A stretch of DNA of 64,000 nt from Vibrio ziniensis (lineage in GTDB: Bacteria > Pseudomonadota > Gammaproteobacteria > Enterobacterales > Vibrionaceae). Each line of letters starts with the position of its first letter. The first letter of the stretch is position 1. Location: the NCBI RefSeq assembly GCF_011064285.1, contig NZ_CP049332.1:1116001-1180000 (forward strand). The letters are read 5' to 3'. Below, piece after piece: positions 45,868 to 56,408 of this stretch. The notes beneath the pieces are model-generated. The model was not told where the DNA came from. It saw only the letters and a program-made list of their open reading frames with translations, and made no database searches. Both the position numbers and the translations under genes were made by a program.

Positions 45868-46534
45868 ATTTCAGACCTTCTTTTTCTAATCTGCCACGCA
45901 TGTCGTATACATCAAGACCCAGTTCACCGTTGGCAAAACGAAGGCGTTTTTGCTCTTCAAAAGCTTCACGAGCACGCGCTGCTTTCAGCACTTCAACAGC
46001 CTCTTCACTGCGAACCACACACACGCCGTCATCATCTGCAACGATCACATCACCGGCATTAATAACTTCATCTGCGCAGACAATGGGCACATTCACTGAA
46101 CCCAAAGTGGCTTTGATTGTACCTTGAGCAAAGATATGTTTTGACCACACAGGGAAGTTCATACCTTTGAGAACTCTTACATCACGCACACCTCCATCGA
46201 TGATCAAACCTACGACACCGCGTGCCTGAGCAGAAGTCGCTAGTAAGTCACCAAAGAAGCCATGATTCGAAGGAGAAGTAGGCGCGAAAACAAGGATGTC
46301 ACCCGGTTTACACTGTTCGATGGCAACGTGAATCATCCAGTTGTCACCGGCAGCACCAGAAATAGTGATTGCAGAGCCAGCTACTGATACATCGCTATAA
46401 ATCGGGCGCATGTAATCAGCCAGAAGACCTTTACGACCTTGAGCTTCGTGAACCGTAGCAACACCACATTCAGCCAAACCGCGAATGGTTTCTTCGTCTA
46501 CACGTTCAACGTTTTGTACAACTAAGTTTTTCAT
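45860..46534 (-). CDS. ligK: 4-carboxy-4-hydroxy-2-oxoadipate aldolase/oxaloacetate decarboxylase
   Basis: A 224-residue RraA-fold class II aldolase cleaving 4-carboxy-4-hydroxy-2-oxoadipate to pyruvate and oxaloacetate. The metal/substrate loop is [14 protein letters not shown], with [21 protein letters not shown] and [11 protein letters not shown]. Last catabolic step of the protocatechuate 4,5-pathway and gallate branch. It lies between ligU and ligJ in the same operon. Confidence 0.9.
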   Translation of the reverse strand: MKNLVVQNVERVDEETIRGLAECGVATVHEAQGRKGLLADYMRPIYSDVSVAGSAITISGAAGDNWMIHVAIEQCKPGDILVFAPTSPSNHGFFGDLLATSAQARGVVGLIIDGGVRDVRVLKGMNFPVWSKHIFAQGTIKATLGSVNVPIVCADEVINAGDVIVADDDGVCVVRSEEAVEVLKAARAREAFEEQKRLRFANGELGLDVYDMRGRLEKEGLKYV

Positions 46535-46550
46535 CGGATGTATCCCTTCG

Positions 46551-47576
46551 TTATGCTTTGTTGAGGATGGAATCTAAACGACTAAATACACGGCGAGCGT
46601 TGCCTGAGAAGATTTGCTCTTTCTCATCAAGGCTCAACTTGGTGTTTGCATCGATATAACGTTTAGTGTCATCAAAATAGTGACCTGTTTCTGGGTCGAT
46701 ACCACGCACTGCGCCAATCATTTCAGAAGCGAACAGAATGTTTTTCACTGGTAGAAGATCAAGCAGCAAATCGATACCTTTTTGATGGTACACACAGGTA
46801 TCAAAGTAAATATTGTTCAACACAGATTCTTCCAACGGTGGCAAGCCCATGTCCTGAGCGATACCGCGGAAACGTCCCCAGTGGTAAGGCACTGCGCCGC
46901 CGCCATGAGGAATGATGATTTTTAACTCTGGGAAATCTTTGAATACGTCAGACATCAGCAATTGTGAGAACGCGGTAGTGTCTGCGCCTAGGTAGTGTGA
47001 ACTTGTGGTGTGGAAACAGTTATTACAAGCCGCACTTACGTGAATCATCGCTGGAACATCAAGTTCAACCATCTTCTCGTATAAAGGATAGAAACTGCGG
47101 TCAGCAAGCGATGCATCTTTCCAAAAGCCACCCGTTGTATCTGGGTTCAAGTTACAACCAATGAAACCCATCTCTTCTACACAACGAACGAGTTCTGGAA
47201 TCGACTTACTTGGTGTTACACCCGGTGATTGCGGTAACTGAGCAACAGGAGCAAAGTTATTTGGGTATAAGTCACACACACGGCGAATCAATTCATTCTG
47301 ATGCTCAGTCCAGTAACGGCTTGTGTATTCGTTACCAATGTGGTGTCCCATCCAGCTCGCGCGTGGAGAGAAAATAGTGAGATCGGTGCCACGCTCACGT
47401 TGTAGACGCAGTTGGTTGCTATCGATACTTTCGCGGATTTCATCATCACTGATGTGCATCACGCCCTTTTCACCTTTATGAGTCGGGTCGCTTTTTAATG
47501 CTGCTTTTTGCTTATCTCGATACTCTCCTACTTGTGGCGGAGTCGTCGTGTAATGTCCATGGCAGTCAATGATCAT
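46551..47576 (-). CDS. ligJ: 4-oxalomesaconate hydratase
   Basis: A 341-residue amidohydrolase-fold Zn enzyme hydrating 4-oxalomesaconate to 4-carboxy-4-hydroxy-2-oxoadipate. It resembles Sphingobium LigJ strongly from memory: [67 protein letters not shown]. First gene of the six-gene minus-strand operon ligJKUIAB. It is divergent from the LysR gene. Confidence 0.93.
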   Translation of the reverse strand: MIIDCHGHYTTTPPQVGEYRDKQKAALKSDPTHKGEKGVMHISDDEIRESIDSNQLRLQRERGTDLTIFSPRASWMGHHIGNEYTSRYWTEHQNELIRRVCDLYPNNFAPVAQLPQSPGVTPSKSIPELVRCVEEMGFIGCNLNPDTTGGFWKDASLADRSFYPLYEKMVELDVPAMIHVSAACNNCFHTTSSHYLGADTTAFSQLLMSDVFKDFPELKIIIPHGGGAVPYHWGRFRGIAQDMGLPPLEESVLNNIYFDTCVYHQKGIDLLLDLLPVKNILFASEMIGAVRGIDPETGHYFDDTKRYIDANTKLSLDEKEQIFSGNARRVFSRLDSILNKA

Positions 47577-47730
47577 ACTTTATTAGCTCCCTGTTTCTGA
47601 TCCATGCAAACTTTAATGAGTAGGTTCACAGTATTTACACTCAGTTAACTTTTTGCCATTTCATTTTGAAACAATGCTATTGAGTTTTGATATAGTCACC
47701 TTAACCAATCCATATAAAATTGCGCATGCC

Positions 47731-48960
47731 ATGGAAAAAATACCTAACTTAAGACACCTCGTTGCTTTTATTGCAGTGGTAAAACATGGAAGTATTAATA
47801 AAGCATCGGAGAGTATCTTTTTATCTCAGCCAGCGATCACTCAAGCGCTGGCAAAAATCGAAAAACAATTGAAAACTGCGTTGTTTGAAAGAAAGACAGA
47901 CGGTATGAGCCTAACAAAAGAAGGTGAGATATTTCGCTTTCGCGTAGAACGGGCACTGGACATCTTAAGCCAAGCCATCAAACGCAGTTATCACCTTGAT
48001 AAGAAGACCGCTTCTACGCAAACCGCCAGCCTATTTGCAGTTACAACCACCCAGCTAACAGCCTTAGTTGCGGTATCTGAGGCTCAAAACTATTCAGCGG
48101 CTGGGCGCAATATAGGGATATCCCAATCATCCCTGTACCGAGCTTGCAAAGATTTAGAAGATTATTTAGGTTCGGTTCTGTTCGAAAAAACCAGCTTAGG
48201 CGTCAGCCCAAGTAAAACAGCGCAAAACCTGAGTCGTGATGTAAAGCTGGCATTTAATGAGATATATCAAGGCATTGCAGATATTAATGCCAACAATAAT
48301 ATTAGCTCAGGCAGTATCATTGTCGGCAGTTTGCCTCTTGCTCGAACTTGCATTCTTCCACAAGCTATCAATCAGTTTACTGAGCAATATCCAGACTTTA
48401 ACGTCAGTGTGGTAGACGGTATTTACGAGGATTTACTCGACCACTTACGTCGAGGAGAAGTTGATATCATCGTAGGTGCGTTGCGCTTTCCCGTCCCTTC
48501 TTATGATGTCCATCAAGAAACATTGTTCTTTACTTCAAACGTCATCCTAGCTAGGAAAAATCATCCTCTAAGCCTGAAGAAAACGCCAATTACACTCGAT
48601 GATTTGTGTGAATATGGCTGGGTAATATCAAGAACCAATACCCCAGGCAGAACTATGTTTGAACAGATATTCCAGCGTAAAGACCATACACTGCCAATTC
48701 AGATCATTGAAGCAAGTTCGCAAATGTTGGTTAGAGAAATTCTGATGGGGAGTGACAAACTTACTATGTTGCCAAAACATCAAGTCCACAGAGAATTAAG
48801 CGATCAACTGTTTGATATTATTGACTACGACACAGAGCAGAACAAACGGGCAATCGGTATTACCATACGCAAGAGCTGGCAAGGCACAACACCGCAGGAA
48901 GCCTTCATTTCAACCATTAGACAAATAGGTTTATCCCTCACTGACTTATTAGAAAAATAG
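47731..48960 (+). CDS. LysR-family regulator with two tandem HTH domains
   Basis: About 409 residues, some 100 longer than usual. A first LysR HTH is at about 6-65 (HGSINKASESIFLSQPAITQAL, LFERKTDGMSLTKEG). A second is at about 107-165 (NYSAAGRNIGISQSSLYRAC, LFEKTSLGVSPSKT). The substrate-binding-type effector domain covers about 185-400. It diverges from ligJ and precedes ligC. It is probably the activator of both sides, responding to a pathway intermediate. The start is uncertain (a TTG-initiated frame reaches 47653). Confidence 0.85.
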   Translation: MEKIPNLRHLVAFIAVVKHGSINKASESIFLSQPAITQALAKIEKQLKTALFERKTDGMSLTKEGEIFRFRVERALDILSQAIKRSYHLDKKTASTQTASLFAVTTTQLTALVAVSEAQNYSAAGRNIGISQSSLYRACKDLEDYLGSVLFEKTSLGVSPSKTAQNLSRDVKLAFNEIYQGIADINANNNISSGSIIVGSLPLARTCILPQAINQFTEQYPDFNVSVVDGIYEDLLDHLRRGEVDIIVGALRFPVPSYDVHQETLFFTSNVILARKNHPLSLKKTPITLDDLCEYGWVISRTNTPGRTMFEQIFQRKDHTLPIQIIEASSQMLVREILMGSDKLTMLPKHQVHRELSDQLFDIIDYDTEQNKRAIGITIRKSWQGTTPQEAFISTIRQIGLSLTDLLEK

Positions 48961-49000
48961 ATAGCCAATTCAATATTGGCTATTCAAATTTTGAATAGCC
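48961..49000 (+). terminator. Two overlapping alternative hairpins after LysR gene
   Basis: ATAGCCAAT (48961-48969) pairs with ATTGGCTAT (48975-48983). The same GGCTATTCAAA (48978-48988) can instead pair with TTTGAATAGCC (48990-49000). The structures exclude one another. There is no strong T-run. Confidence 0.45.
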
Positions 49001-49097
49001 ATTACTAATTTCCTATTTTCCCTCCTTCAATCCAATTGCTAATGTTTTGTTAACGCGAATTTACAGAATAAGAACCTACTCTTGATAAGGGACATGT

Positions 49098-49592
49098 ATG
49101 CCAAAAATTTCACGACTAGCCTTCATCGGTTTTGGCAATACAGCAGAGTCGATGCTTAACCTTGGATTGAATAGACCAGACCGAGTAATCACAGCGTTTG
49201 ATCCTTCCGCTTTGGAGTCAAAAACCTGTAAAGCACAATTAGAGCGATTCATTGTCTGTGGTGTTCAAGGTTGTTTCTCGGTATCGGATGCAGTGAACAG
49301 CGCGCATCTGGTTTTAGTCTCAGACGGTAATGTCGATTTGACCCCTTGGGTCAGTGAACTAGAACAACACATTAAACCTGGGCAGATCGTCGCGGATTTG
49401 AGAGCGCCATCTGAGCAAAAAAAACAACTTAAGAACGGTGTGGAAAACGTGAAAGGCATCTATATAGAAGGAGTGCTAAGCCAAGAGGACAATGCACTTG
49501 CTATTGATAGTCATCAGATTTCTATGTTCAAGGATATATTCAAGTCACTTGAATTTTTCCCGAGTAATATGGTTTTAAGCCAATCGAATTAA
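49098..49592 (+). CDS. Orphan NAD(P)-binding Rossmann-domain protein
   Basis: 164 residues starting SRLAFIGFGNTAESMLNLGL, a dinucleotide-binding G-x-G-x-x-x motif, then HLVLVSDGNVD and KPGQIVADLRAP as in the N-terminal half of beta-hydroxyacid dehydrogenase / 6-phosphogluconate-dehydrogenase-like proteins. The C-terminal catalytic domain is absent. AAGGGA precedes the start. It lies between the LysR gene and ligC. It may be a truncated dehydrogenase or a regulator-like domain; function unknown. Confidence 0.6.
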   Translation: MPKISRLAFIGFGNTAESMLNLGLNRPDRVITAFDPSALESKTCKAQLERFIVCGVQGCFSVSDAVNSAHLVLVSDGNVDLTPWVSELEQHIKPGQIVADLRAPSEQKKQLKNGVENVKGIYIEGVLSQEDNALAIDSHQISMFKDIFKSLEFFPSNMVLSQSN

Positions 49593-49634
49593 GTACTTAA
49601 TGTTTAACTCAACAAGTAAATACAAGGAAACGTT

Positions 49635-50585
49635 ATGAATATTTGTGTAGTCGGAGCAACTGGCGCATTTGGTAGTAAACACCTTGATGCTCTAAAGCAG
49701 ATTGATGACGTAAAAATCAGCGCTCTCGTAGGTACAGAAGCCGACAAAATGGCAGCTTTAGGTGAGCAATACCCTGATGCCGCGATCTGTCATAACCTAA
49801 CAGAAGCTCTACAACTTAATACTGTTGATGCTGTCATTCTTGCAACACCGACACAATTGCATGCAAGCCAAGCAATAGCGTGTTTAGAAGCAGGTAAACA
49901 TGTATTGGTTGAAATACCTATGGCTGACAACGTTGAAGATTCACGTCGCCTAGTTGAAACGCAAAAACGTACAGGGCTTGTAGCAATGGCCGGCCATACA
50001 CGCCGTTTCAACCCAAGCCATCAATGGATTCATAACAAAATCAAAGCCGGTGAACTGCACATCCAACAAATGGATGTACAAACCTACTTTTTCCGCAGAA
50101 CCAATACCAACGCAAAAGGCGAGCCGAGAACTTGGACTGATCATCTGCTATGGCACCACGCTTGCCACACGGTAGACCTGTTCCAATACCAAACCGGTGA
50201 AGAATCGAATCGTTTACAAGCGATGCAAGGCCCTGTTCACCCTGAACTGGGTATCGCGATGGACATGTGTATTGGTATGAAAGTGCCATCGGGTGCGATT
50301 TGTACTCTTTCTCTTTCATTTAATAACGATGGTCCATTTGGCACTTTCTTCCGTTACATCTGTGAAGAAGGCACCTATATCGCTCGTTACGACGATCTTT
50401 ACGACGGTTACGACAAACAAATTGATCTGTCAGGTGTGGCTGTATCAAACAACGGTATTGAGCTTATTGACCGTGAGTTCATCTCGGCAATTAAAGAGGG
50501 ACGCGAACCAAATTCTTCAGTCGCACAGTGCTTAGGCGCTATGGAAACACTACATAAACTAGAACAACTATTACAAAACGACTGA
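49635..50585 (+). CDS. ligC: 4-carboxy-2-hydroxymuconate-6-semialdehyde dehydrogenase
   Basis: A 316-residue Gfo/Idh/MocA-type oxidoreductase that oxidises the hemiacetal of the ring-cleavage product to 2-pyrone-4,6-dicarboxylate with NADP. The Rossmann start is MNICVVGATGAFGSKHLDAL, then EAGKHVLVEIPMADN, AGHTRRFNPSHQWIH and WHHACHTVDLF. These match LigC of Sphingobium in layout. A perfect AAGGAAA ribosome site is present. It is separated from the other lig genes by the regulator. Confidence 0.9.
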   Translation: MNICVVGATGAFGSKHLDALKQIDDVKISALVGTEADKMAALGEQYPDAAICHNLTEALQLNTVDAVILATPTQLHASQAIACLEAGKHVLVEIPMADNVEDSRRLVETQKRTGLVAMAGHTRRFNPSHQWIHNKIKAGELHIQQMDVQTYFFRRTNTNAKGEPRTWTDHLLWHHACHTVDLFQYQTGEESNRLQAMQGPVHPELGIAMDMCIGMKVPSGAICTLSLSFNNDGPFGTFFRYICEEGTYIARYDDLYDGYDKQIDLSGVAVSNNGIELIDREFISAIKEGREPNSSVAQCLGAMETLHKLEQLLQND

Positions 50586-50723
50586 TAAATAAAAAATTTG
50601 CTCTTAATGGATATCCAATAAGAGATTAAACCAAAACAGAAACAAAGAGTCAGCCAACCGAAAACCGGTTTAACGCCTGTCTAGGTTGTAAAAATACACC
50701 AATAACAAAGTATGGATACGAAC

Positions 50724-51758
50724 ATGAATAAGATAACTACCCTAACCTACGCTTGCGCACTGGGTGCGATGTTGTCAGCTGGTACTGCTTCAGCTGCTGA
50801 CGTAACACTTCGTTTTGGTCACTTCTGGCCAGCGGTTTCTGCTGCGCAAAAAGACATCTTCGAAAACTGGGCGAACCAAGTAAAAGAAGATTCTAAAGGC
50901 CGTATCAACGTGGAAATTTACGCCAGCGCTATGCTTGCTAAGCCACCAGCGCAATACGATGCAGTAAGCCATCAAATCATTGACGTAACGGCGACAGTAC
51001 AAGGCTACACAGCTAACCGTTTCCCGCTTACTCAAGTGGTTGAACTCCCAGGTGTGGTGAAAAATGCTGCGCAAGGTTCTTGTGTAATTCAAACTCTTTA
51101 TAACGAAGGTTTGATCGCTTCTGAATACAAAGATACCAAGCCGCTATTCCTGTTCACTCACGGCCCAGGCATGCTGCACACGAAAGGCAAAAAAGTTGAA
51201 AAGCCTGAAGATCTAGCAAACCTACGTATTCGCCGTCCAACTTCTGTAGTCGCAAGCTTACTTGAGAAATCAAAAGCACTACCTGTAGGTATGCCTGCTC
51301 CTGAATCGTACCAATCAATGCAACGTGGCGTGATCGATGGTGTAGCACTTCCATGGGAAGGCGCAACAGTATTCAAACTCAACGAACTTGCTGACAACCA
51401 CACCGACATCGGTGGTCTTTACTCTCTATCTTTCATCGTGACGATGAACAAAGACGTGTACAACCGTCTGGATTCAGAGCTTAAAGCGGTTATCGACAAA
51501 AACTCTGGCATGGAATGGTCAATCAAATCTGGGCAATCTTTCGACCGTCTTGATGAAAAAGGTCGTATGGAAGCTGAGAAAATGGGCGACAACATCGTAA
51601 CAATCAGTGACGCGCAAATGAAAGCAGACTGGAAACCAATGTTGGATTCAGTGACTCAAGAGTACATCCGCGATCTAGAAGCTAAAGGGTTGCCTGCACA
51701 AAAAGTTTACGACCGTGCTCTAGAGCTATCTAGCTCTAGCTGTGCAAACCCTGCTTAA
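50724..51758 (+). CDS. dctP: TRAP transporter DctP-type binding protein
   Basis: A 344-residue periplasmic receptor with signal peptide ending TASAA. The DctP fold has the conserved arginine in LANLRIRRPTSVV and a Trp/Gln-rich ligand region (GVIDGVALPWEG). Followed by matching small and large permeases, so the three form a secondary high-affinity carboxylate importer. Position between ligC and pobA suggests uptake of 4-hydroxybenzoate, protocatechuate or gallate. ATG 50724 follows GGAT; an earlier ATG is at 50712. Confidence 0.9.
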   Translation: MNKITTLTYACALGAMLSAGTASAADVTLRFGHFWPAVSAAQKDIFENWANQVKEDSKGRINVEIYASAMLAKPPAQYDAVSHQIIDVTATVQGYTANRFPLTQVVELPGVVKNAAQGSCVIQTLYNEGLIASEYKDTKPLFLFTHGPGMLHTKGKKVEKPEDLANLRIRRPTSVVASLLEKSKALPVGMPAPESYQSMQRGVIDGVALPWEGATVFKLNELADNHTDIGGLYSLSFIVTMNKDVYNRLDSELKAVIDKNSGMEWSIKSGQSFDRLDEKGRMEAEKMGDNIVTISDAQMKADWKPMLDSVTQEYIRDLEAKGLPAQKVYDRALELSSSSCANPA

Positions 51759-51782
51759 ACGTACGATGTTGGGAGTTACCTC

Positions 51783-52376
51783 ATGACTGTACTCAAAAAC
51801 TTCATCAATCGAATTGCATACGCCATGCACACGTGCAGCGGAGTACTGCTGATTGGAATGATGTTAGTCACTTTAGTAGATGTAGTGACACGTACACTAT
51901 ATGGTTTGAGTGATGGCAGCATAGCCCTCACATTTATAGGTGGTGTAGAACTGATTAAGTATGGCTTGTTGTTTACCGTACTCTTCACTCTACCCCAGTC
52001 TGTTGGTGACTCTCAGGTTATCGTTGACCTCTTTACAGAGCAAATGTCTGAGAGAACCAAAGTCTACTTAGAGTCTTTTTATCTACTTGGCTTTGCTCTG
52101 TTAGGAGCTGGTATGACTTACCGCTTTTACCTCGCCATTGAAGGCGCAGTTTTAAGCGGAGAAACAACTCAAGATCTGATGATTCCTATGCCATGGATTT
52201 ATCGTGTAGTCGTTGTTGCTACTACTGTTCTAACACTTCGTTGTTTGATCATTACTTGGGATCTTATCCAAAATCATCACCACAACACTGAAGAAGGCAA
52301 ATCACAGAAAGCTTCTTCTCAAGAAAAAGCTTCTTCTCAGGAAAAATCCCATCATCAACATAAAGAGGTGTTGTAA
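51783..52376 (+). CDS. dctQ: TRAP transporter small permease (DctQ)
   Basis: A 197-residue membrane protein with four hydrophobic segments in the first 160 residues (GVLLIGMMLVTLVDVVTRTLYG, ELIKYGLLFTVLFTLP). The hydrophilic tail carries two exact repeats KASSQE (52308-52343), then a His-rich stretch SHHQHKEVL. The stop and the next start overlap at 52376. It works with DctM as the membrane unit. Confidence 0.88.
   Translation: MTVLKNFINRIAYAMHTCSGVLLIGMMLVTLVDVVTRTLYGLSDGSIALTFIGGVELIKYGLLFTVLFTLPQSVGDSQVIVDLFTEQMSERTKVYLESFYLLGFALLGAGMTYRFYLAIEGAVLSGETTQDLMIPMPWIYRVVVVATTVLTLRCLIITWDLIQNHHHNTEEGKSQKASSQEKASSQEKSHHQHKEVL
52308..52343 (+). repeat. Two tandem 18-base units inside dctQ
   Basis: AAAGCTTCTTCTCAAGAA and AAAGCTTCTTCTCAGGAA encode KASSQE twice and differ at one synonymous base. 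This is a likely slippage-prone site that alters tail length by six residues. Confidence 0.8.
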
Positions 52377-53671
52377 TGGACGCATCAATGATCGGCTTCA
52401 TCTGTATTGCAATCATGCTGATTTTGATTGCATTTAGAGCTCCAATTGCTCTTTCAATGGCAGTGACTGGCTTCGTTGGCTTTACTTCCATCGTCGCTTT
52501 CCAACCTGCGGTTGCGATTTTAGACAGCGCACCTTTTGATGCGCTATCCAACTACAGCTTCAGCCCAATTCCAATGTTTATTCTTATGGGCGTTTTTGCA
52601 TCGAAAGCGCGTATGTCTCAAGAGCTATTTAATGGCGCGAAAACCATGTTTGGCTCATGGCGCGGTGGTATGGCTTTAGCGGCTGTCACTTCGTGCGGCA
52701 TTTTCTCTGCGATTTCTGGCTCTTCATTGGCAACAGCAGCAAGTATGTCTCGCGTAGCATTGCCTGAAATGAAAAAGAACGGTTATTCCCCAGCGTTAGC
52801 TGCTGGCACACTCGCTGCCGGTGGTACGTTAGGCATTATGATCCCACCTTCTATCGCATTGCTACTTTACGCATTGATTACTGAACAATCCGTTGGCGAC
52901 ATGTTTATCGCTGGCGTAATTCCGGGGTTGCTAGGTTTGGCACTTTACTGTGTGGCGGTTGCTGTAACCGTATGGTTGTTCCCTCAGTTAGCAACACCGG
53001 GAGAGAAAACCACACTAATGCAAAAGATCGTTGGTTTGAAAGGTCTGCTGCCATTTAGCTTAATTTTCGCATCAATCATCACAGGTATTTACGCTGGTTT
53101 CTTTACCCCAACAGAAGCTGCGGCAATTGGCGCGGCACTAACCATGGTTATCGCCTTTGTTCGTGGCATGACTTGGGAAATGTTTAAAGATGCGGTCAAT
53201 GAAACCTTATCTATCTCAGCAATGATCTTCTTTATGATCATCGGCGCGGAAATCTTTGGTTTCTTCCTATCTGTTTCGCGTATCTCTTACTCGCTAGTCG
53301 ACTACGTAAACAGCATGAATCTGTCTCCTTATATGGTGCTGTTTGCTGTACTCATGCTGTTCATCCTATTGGGTTGTGTTATGGACAGTATTGCAATGCT
53401 GTTATTGACTGTGCCAGTGGTATTCCCGCTGATTCAAGCGGCAGGTTTCGACCCAATTTGGTTTGGTATCGTCGCCGTTATTACGGTTGAAGTAGGTCTG
53501 ATTACACCGCCCGTTGGCATGAACGTCTTCGTTATTAAATCCTTAGACAAAGAGCTCAACATCGGTGACATCTTCAAAGGCGTTATTCCGTTTGTTATCT
53601 CAGACATAGTTCGCCTTGGCTTGTTGATCGGCTTCCCTTCACTGGCTTTAGCACTAATCCCGCATCTATAA
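52376..53671 (+). CDS. dctM: TRAP transporter large permease (DctM)
   Basis: A 431-residue permease with about 12 membrane segments. DctM hallmarks include IPMFILMGVFASKARMSQELF, AISGSSLATAASMSRVALPEMKKNGYSPALAAGTLAAGGTLG-type region and GLITPPVGMNVFVIKS. It carries the transport pathway, driven by an ion gradient. Downstream pobA begins 12 bases after the stop. Confidence 0.93.
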   Translation: MDASMIGFICIAIMLILIAFRAPIALSMAVTGFVGFTSIVAFQPAVAILDSAPFDALSNYSFSPIPMFILMGVFASKARMSQELFNGAKTMFGSWRGGMALAAVTSCGIFSAISGSSLATAASMSRVALPEMKKNGYSPALAAGTLAAGGTLGIMIPPSIALLLYALITEQSVGDMFIAGVIPGLLGLALYCVAVAVTVWLFPQLATPGEKTTLMQKIVGLKGLLPFSLIFASIITGIYAGFFTPTEAAAIGAALTMVIAFVRGMTWEMFKDAVNETLSISAMIFFMIIGAEIFGFFLSVSRISYSLVDYVNSMNLSPYMVLFAVLMLFILLGCVMDSIAMLLLTVPVVFPLIQAAGFDPIWFGIVAVITVEVGLITPPVGMNVFVIKSLDKELNIGDIFKGVIPFVISDIVRLGLLIGFPSLALALIPHL

Positions 53672-54949
<1,278 letters not shown>

Positions 54950-54980
54950 GGACCTTGCTACTAACAAGGAAATAGCAAAT

Positions 54981-56240
54981 ATGGCCAAACTTATCGGAGG
55001 CATTGGTGCCTCACATTCGCCGACTATCGGCTATGCCAAGGACAATAACAAAGACAACGATCCTGGTTGGAAACCGATTTTTACTGGTTTCCAAGTGGTT
55101 CAAGAGTGGGTAGAAAAGCAGAATATTGATGTGTTGTTTATGATCTTTAACGACCATATCACATCGTTCTTTTTTGACCATTACTCGCCTTTTGTACTGG
55201 GTGTTGATGATGAATACCGCCCTGCCGATGAAGGTGGTGGCGCTCGTAACTATCCAGCGGTTAAAGGTCACGTTGAACTCTCTCGCCACATTGCACAATC
55301 GCTTGTTGCAGATGAATTTGATCTATCAGTGTTCCAGAAAAAGCCTCTTGATCACGGCTGTTTCTCACCACTTTCGATGATTTCGCCTCAAGTAGATGGT
55401 TGGAAAGGTCACATCGTCCCGCTGCAAGTCGGTGTACTTCAATTTCCTATTCCTAATGCGAAGCGTTGCTACAAGTTAGGTAAGAGTTTACGTAAAGCGA
55501 TTGAAAGCTTTCCAGATCCTGAACTACGTGTTGCTGTTGTGGCGACAGGGGGCTTATCACACCAAGTGCACGGTGAACGATGTGGGTTCAACAACGTCGA
55601 ATGGGATCAACGCTTCCTTGAGTTGTTGGAACATGCGCCTGAAGAGTTAGTACAAATGCGTTTGGCTGAGTACGCAGAGCTAGGTGGTATGGAAGGCGCG
55701 GAAGTCATTATGTGGCTTATCATGCGTGGTGCGCTGTCTGACAAAGTTAGAAATGTTCATAGCTCCACTTACCTACCTTCAATGACTAACATCGCAACGG
55801 TTATCTTTGAAGATTTAGGCACAACCCCTACAGAGCAAGAACAGGAAGCGCATCGCGAGCACATAATTCACGAATTAGTGGGTGTGGAAAAACTAGAAGG
55901 TACTTACCCATTTGATCTTGCTCGTGCTCATAGTGCTTACCGTCTAAACGATTTCTTACACCGCTTGATTGAACCGCAGCACAGACAACGTTTCAAGTCA
56001 GAGCCACAAGCGCTGTTTGAAGAATACGGTTTGACTGCCCAAGAGCAAACTATGCTGACCGAACTGCAGTGGATTGAAATGATTCGCTATGGTGTGAGCT
56101 TCTTTATGCTGGAAAAACTCGGCGCTGTTGCTGGAGTTCCTAATCCTCATATCTATGCTTCAATGCGTGGTGAGGATATCGAAACTTTCCAAAAATCTCG
56201 TAATGTTTCGATGAACTATTCAGTGTCTGGCGGTAAGTAG
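54981..56240 (+). CDS. galA: Gallate dioxygenase-type fused extradiol dioxygenase
   Basis: A 419-residue single-chain type II extradiol dioxygenase, LigB-like (1-280) joined to a LigA-like domain (about 310-419). Ligands are expected at His12 (ASHSPTIG), His59 (FNDHITSFFFDH) and Glu241 (GAEVIMW), with catalytic His194 in GGLSHQVHGERCGF. Length and sequence match Pseudomonas GalA / Sphingobium DesB from memory. It would open gallate to 4-oxalomesaconate, and might also accept protocatechuate. Last gene before a strong hairpin. Confidence 0.9.
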   Translation: MAKLIGGIGASHSPTIGYAKDNNKDNDPGWKPIFTGFQVVQEWVEKQNIDVLFMIFNDHITSFFFDHYSPFVLGVDDEYRPADEGGGARNYPAVKGHVELSRHIAQSLVADEFDLSVFQKKPLDHGCFSPLSMISPQVDGWKGHIVPLQVGVLQFPIPNAKRCYKLGKSLRKAIESFPDPELRVAVVATGGLSHQVHGERCGFNNVEWDQRFLELLEHAPEELVQMRLAEYAELGGMEGAEVIMWLIMRGALSDKVRNVHSSTYLPSMTNIATVIFEDLGTTPTEQEQEAHREHIIHELVGVEKLEGTYPFDLARAHSAYRLNDFLHRLIEPQHRQRFKSEPQALFEEYGLTAQEQTMLTELQWIEMIRYGVSFFMLEKLGAVAGVPNPHIYASMRGEDIETFQKSRNVSMNYSVSGGK

Positions 56241-56252
56241 GATCTGAATAAA

Positions 56253-56286
56253 ACAAAGCGCAGGTCACAATCCACCTGCGCTTTGT
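56253..56286 (+). terminator. Hairpin after galA
   Basis: ACAAAGCGCAGGT (56253-56265) and ACCTGCGCTTTGT (56274-56286) form a perfect 13-base stem. The T-run is short, but the position just past galA fits transcription termination. Confidence 0.7.
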
Positions 56287-56408
56287 GATTCAAGCTAAAT
56301 TTCAATAGCTTGTCTAATCTTTGAATTTGTTCTTGTGCCAGCATCATATTAACCTTGCACTACAACGTTATATGGCTCCATCAAAAACAAATAGAAAGTG
56401 AGTTTTAT

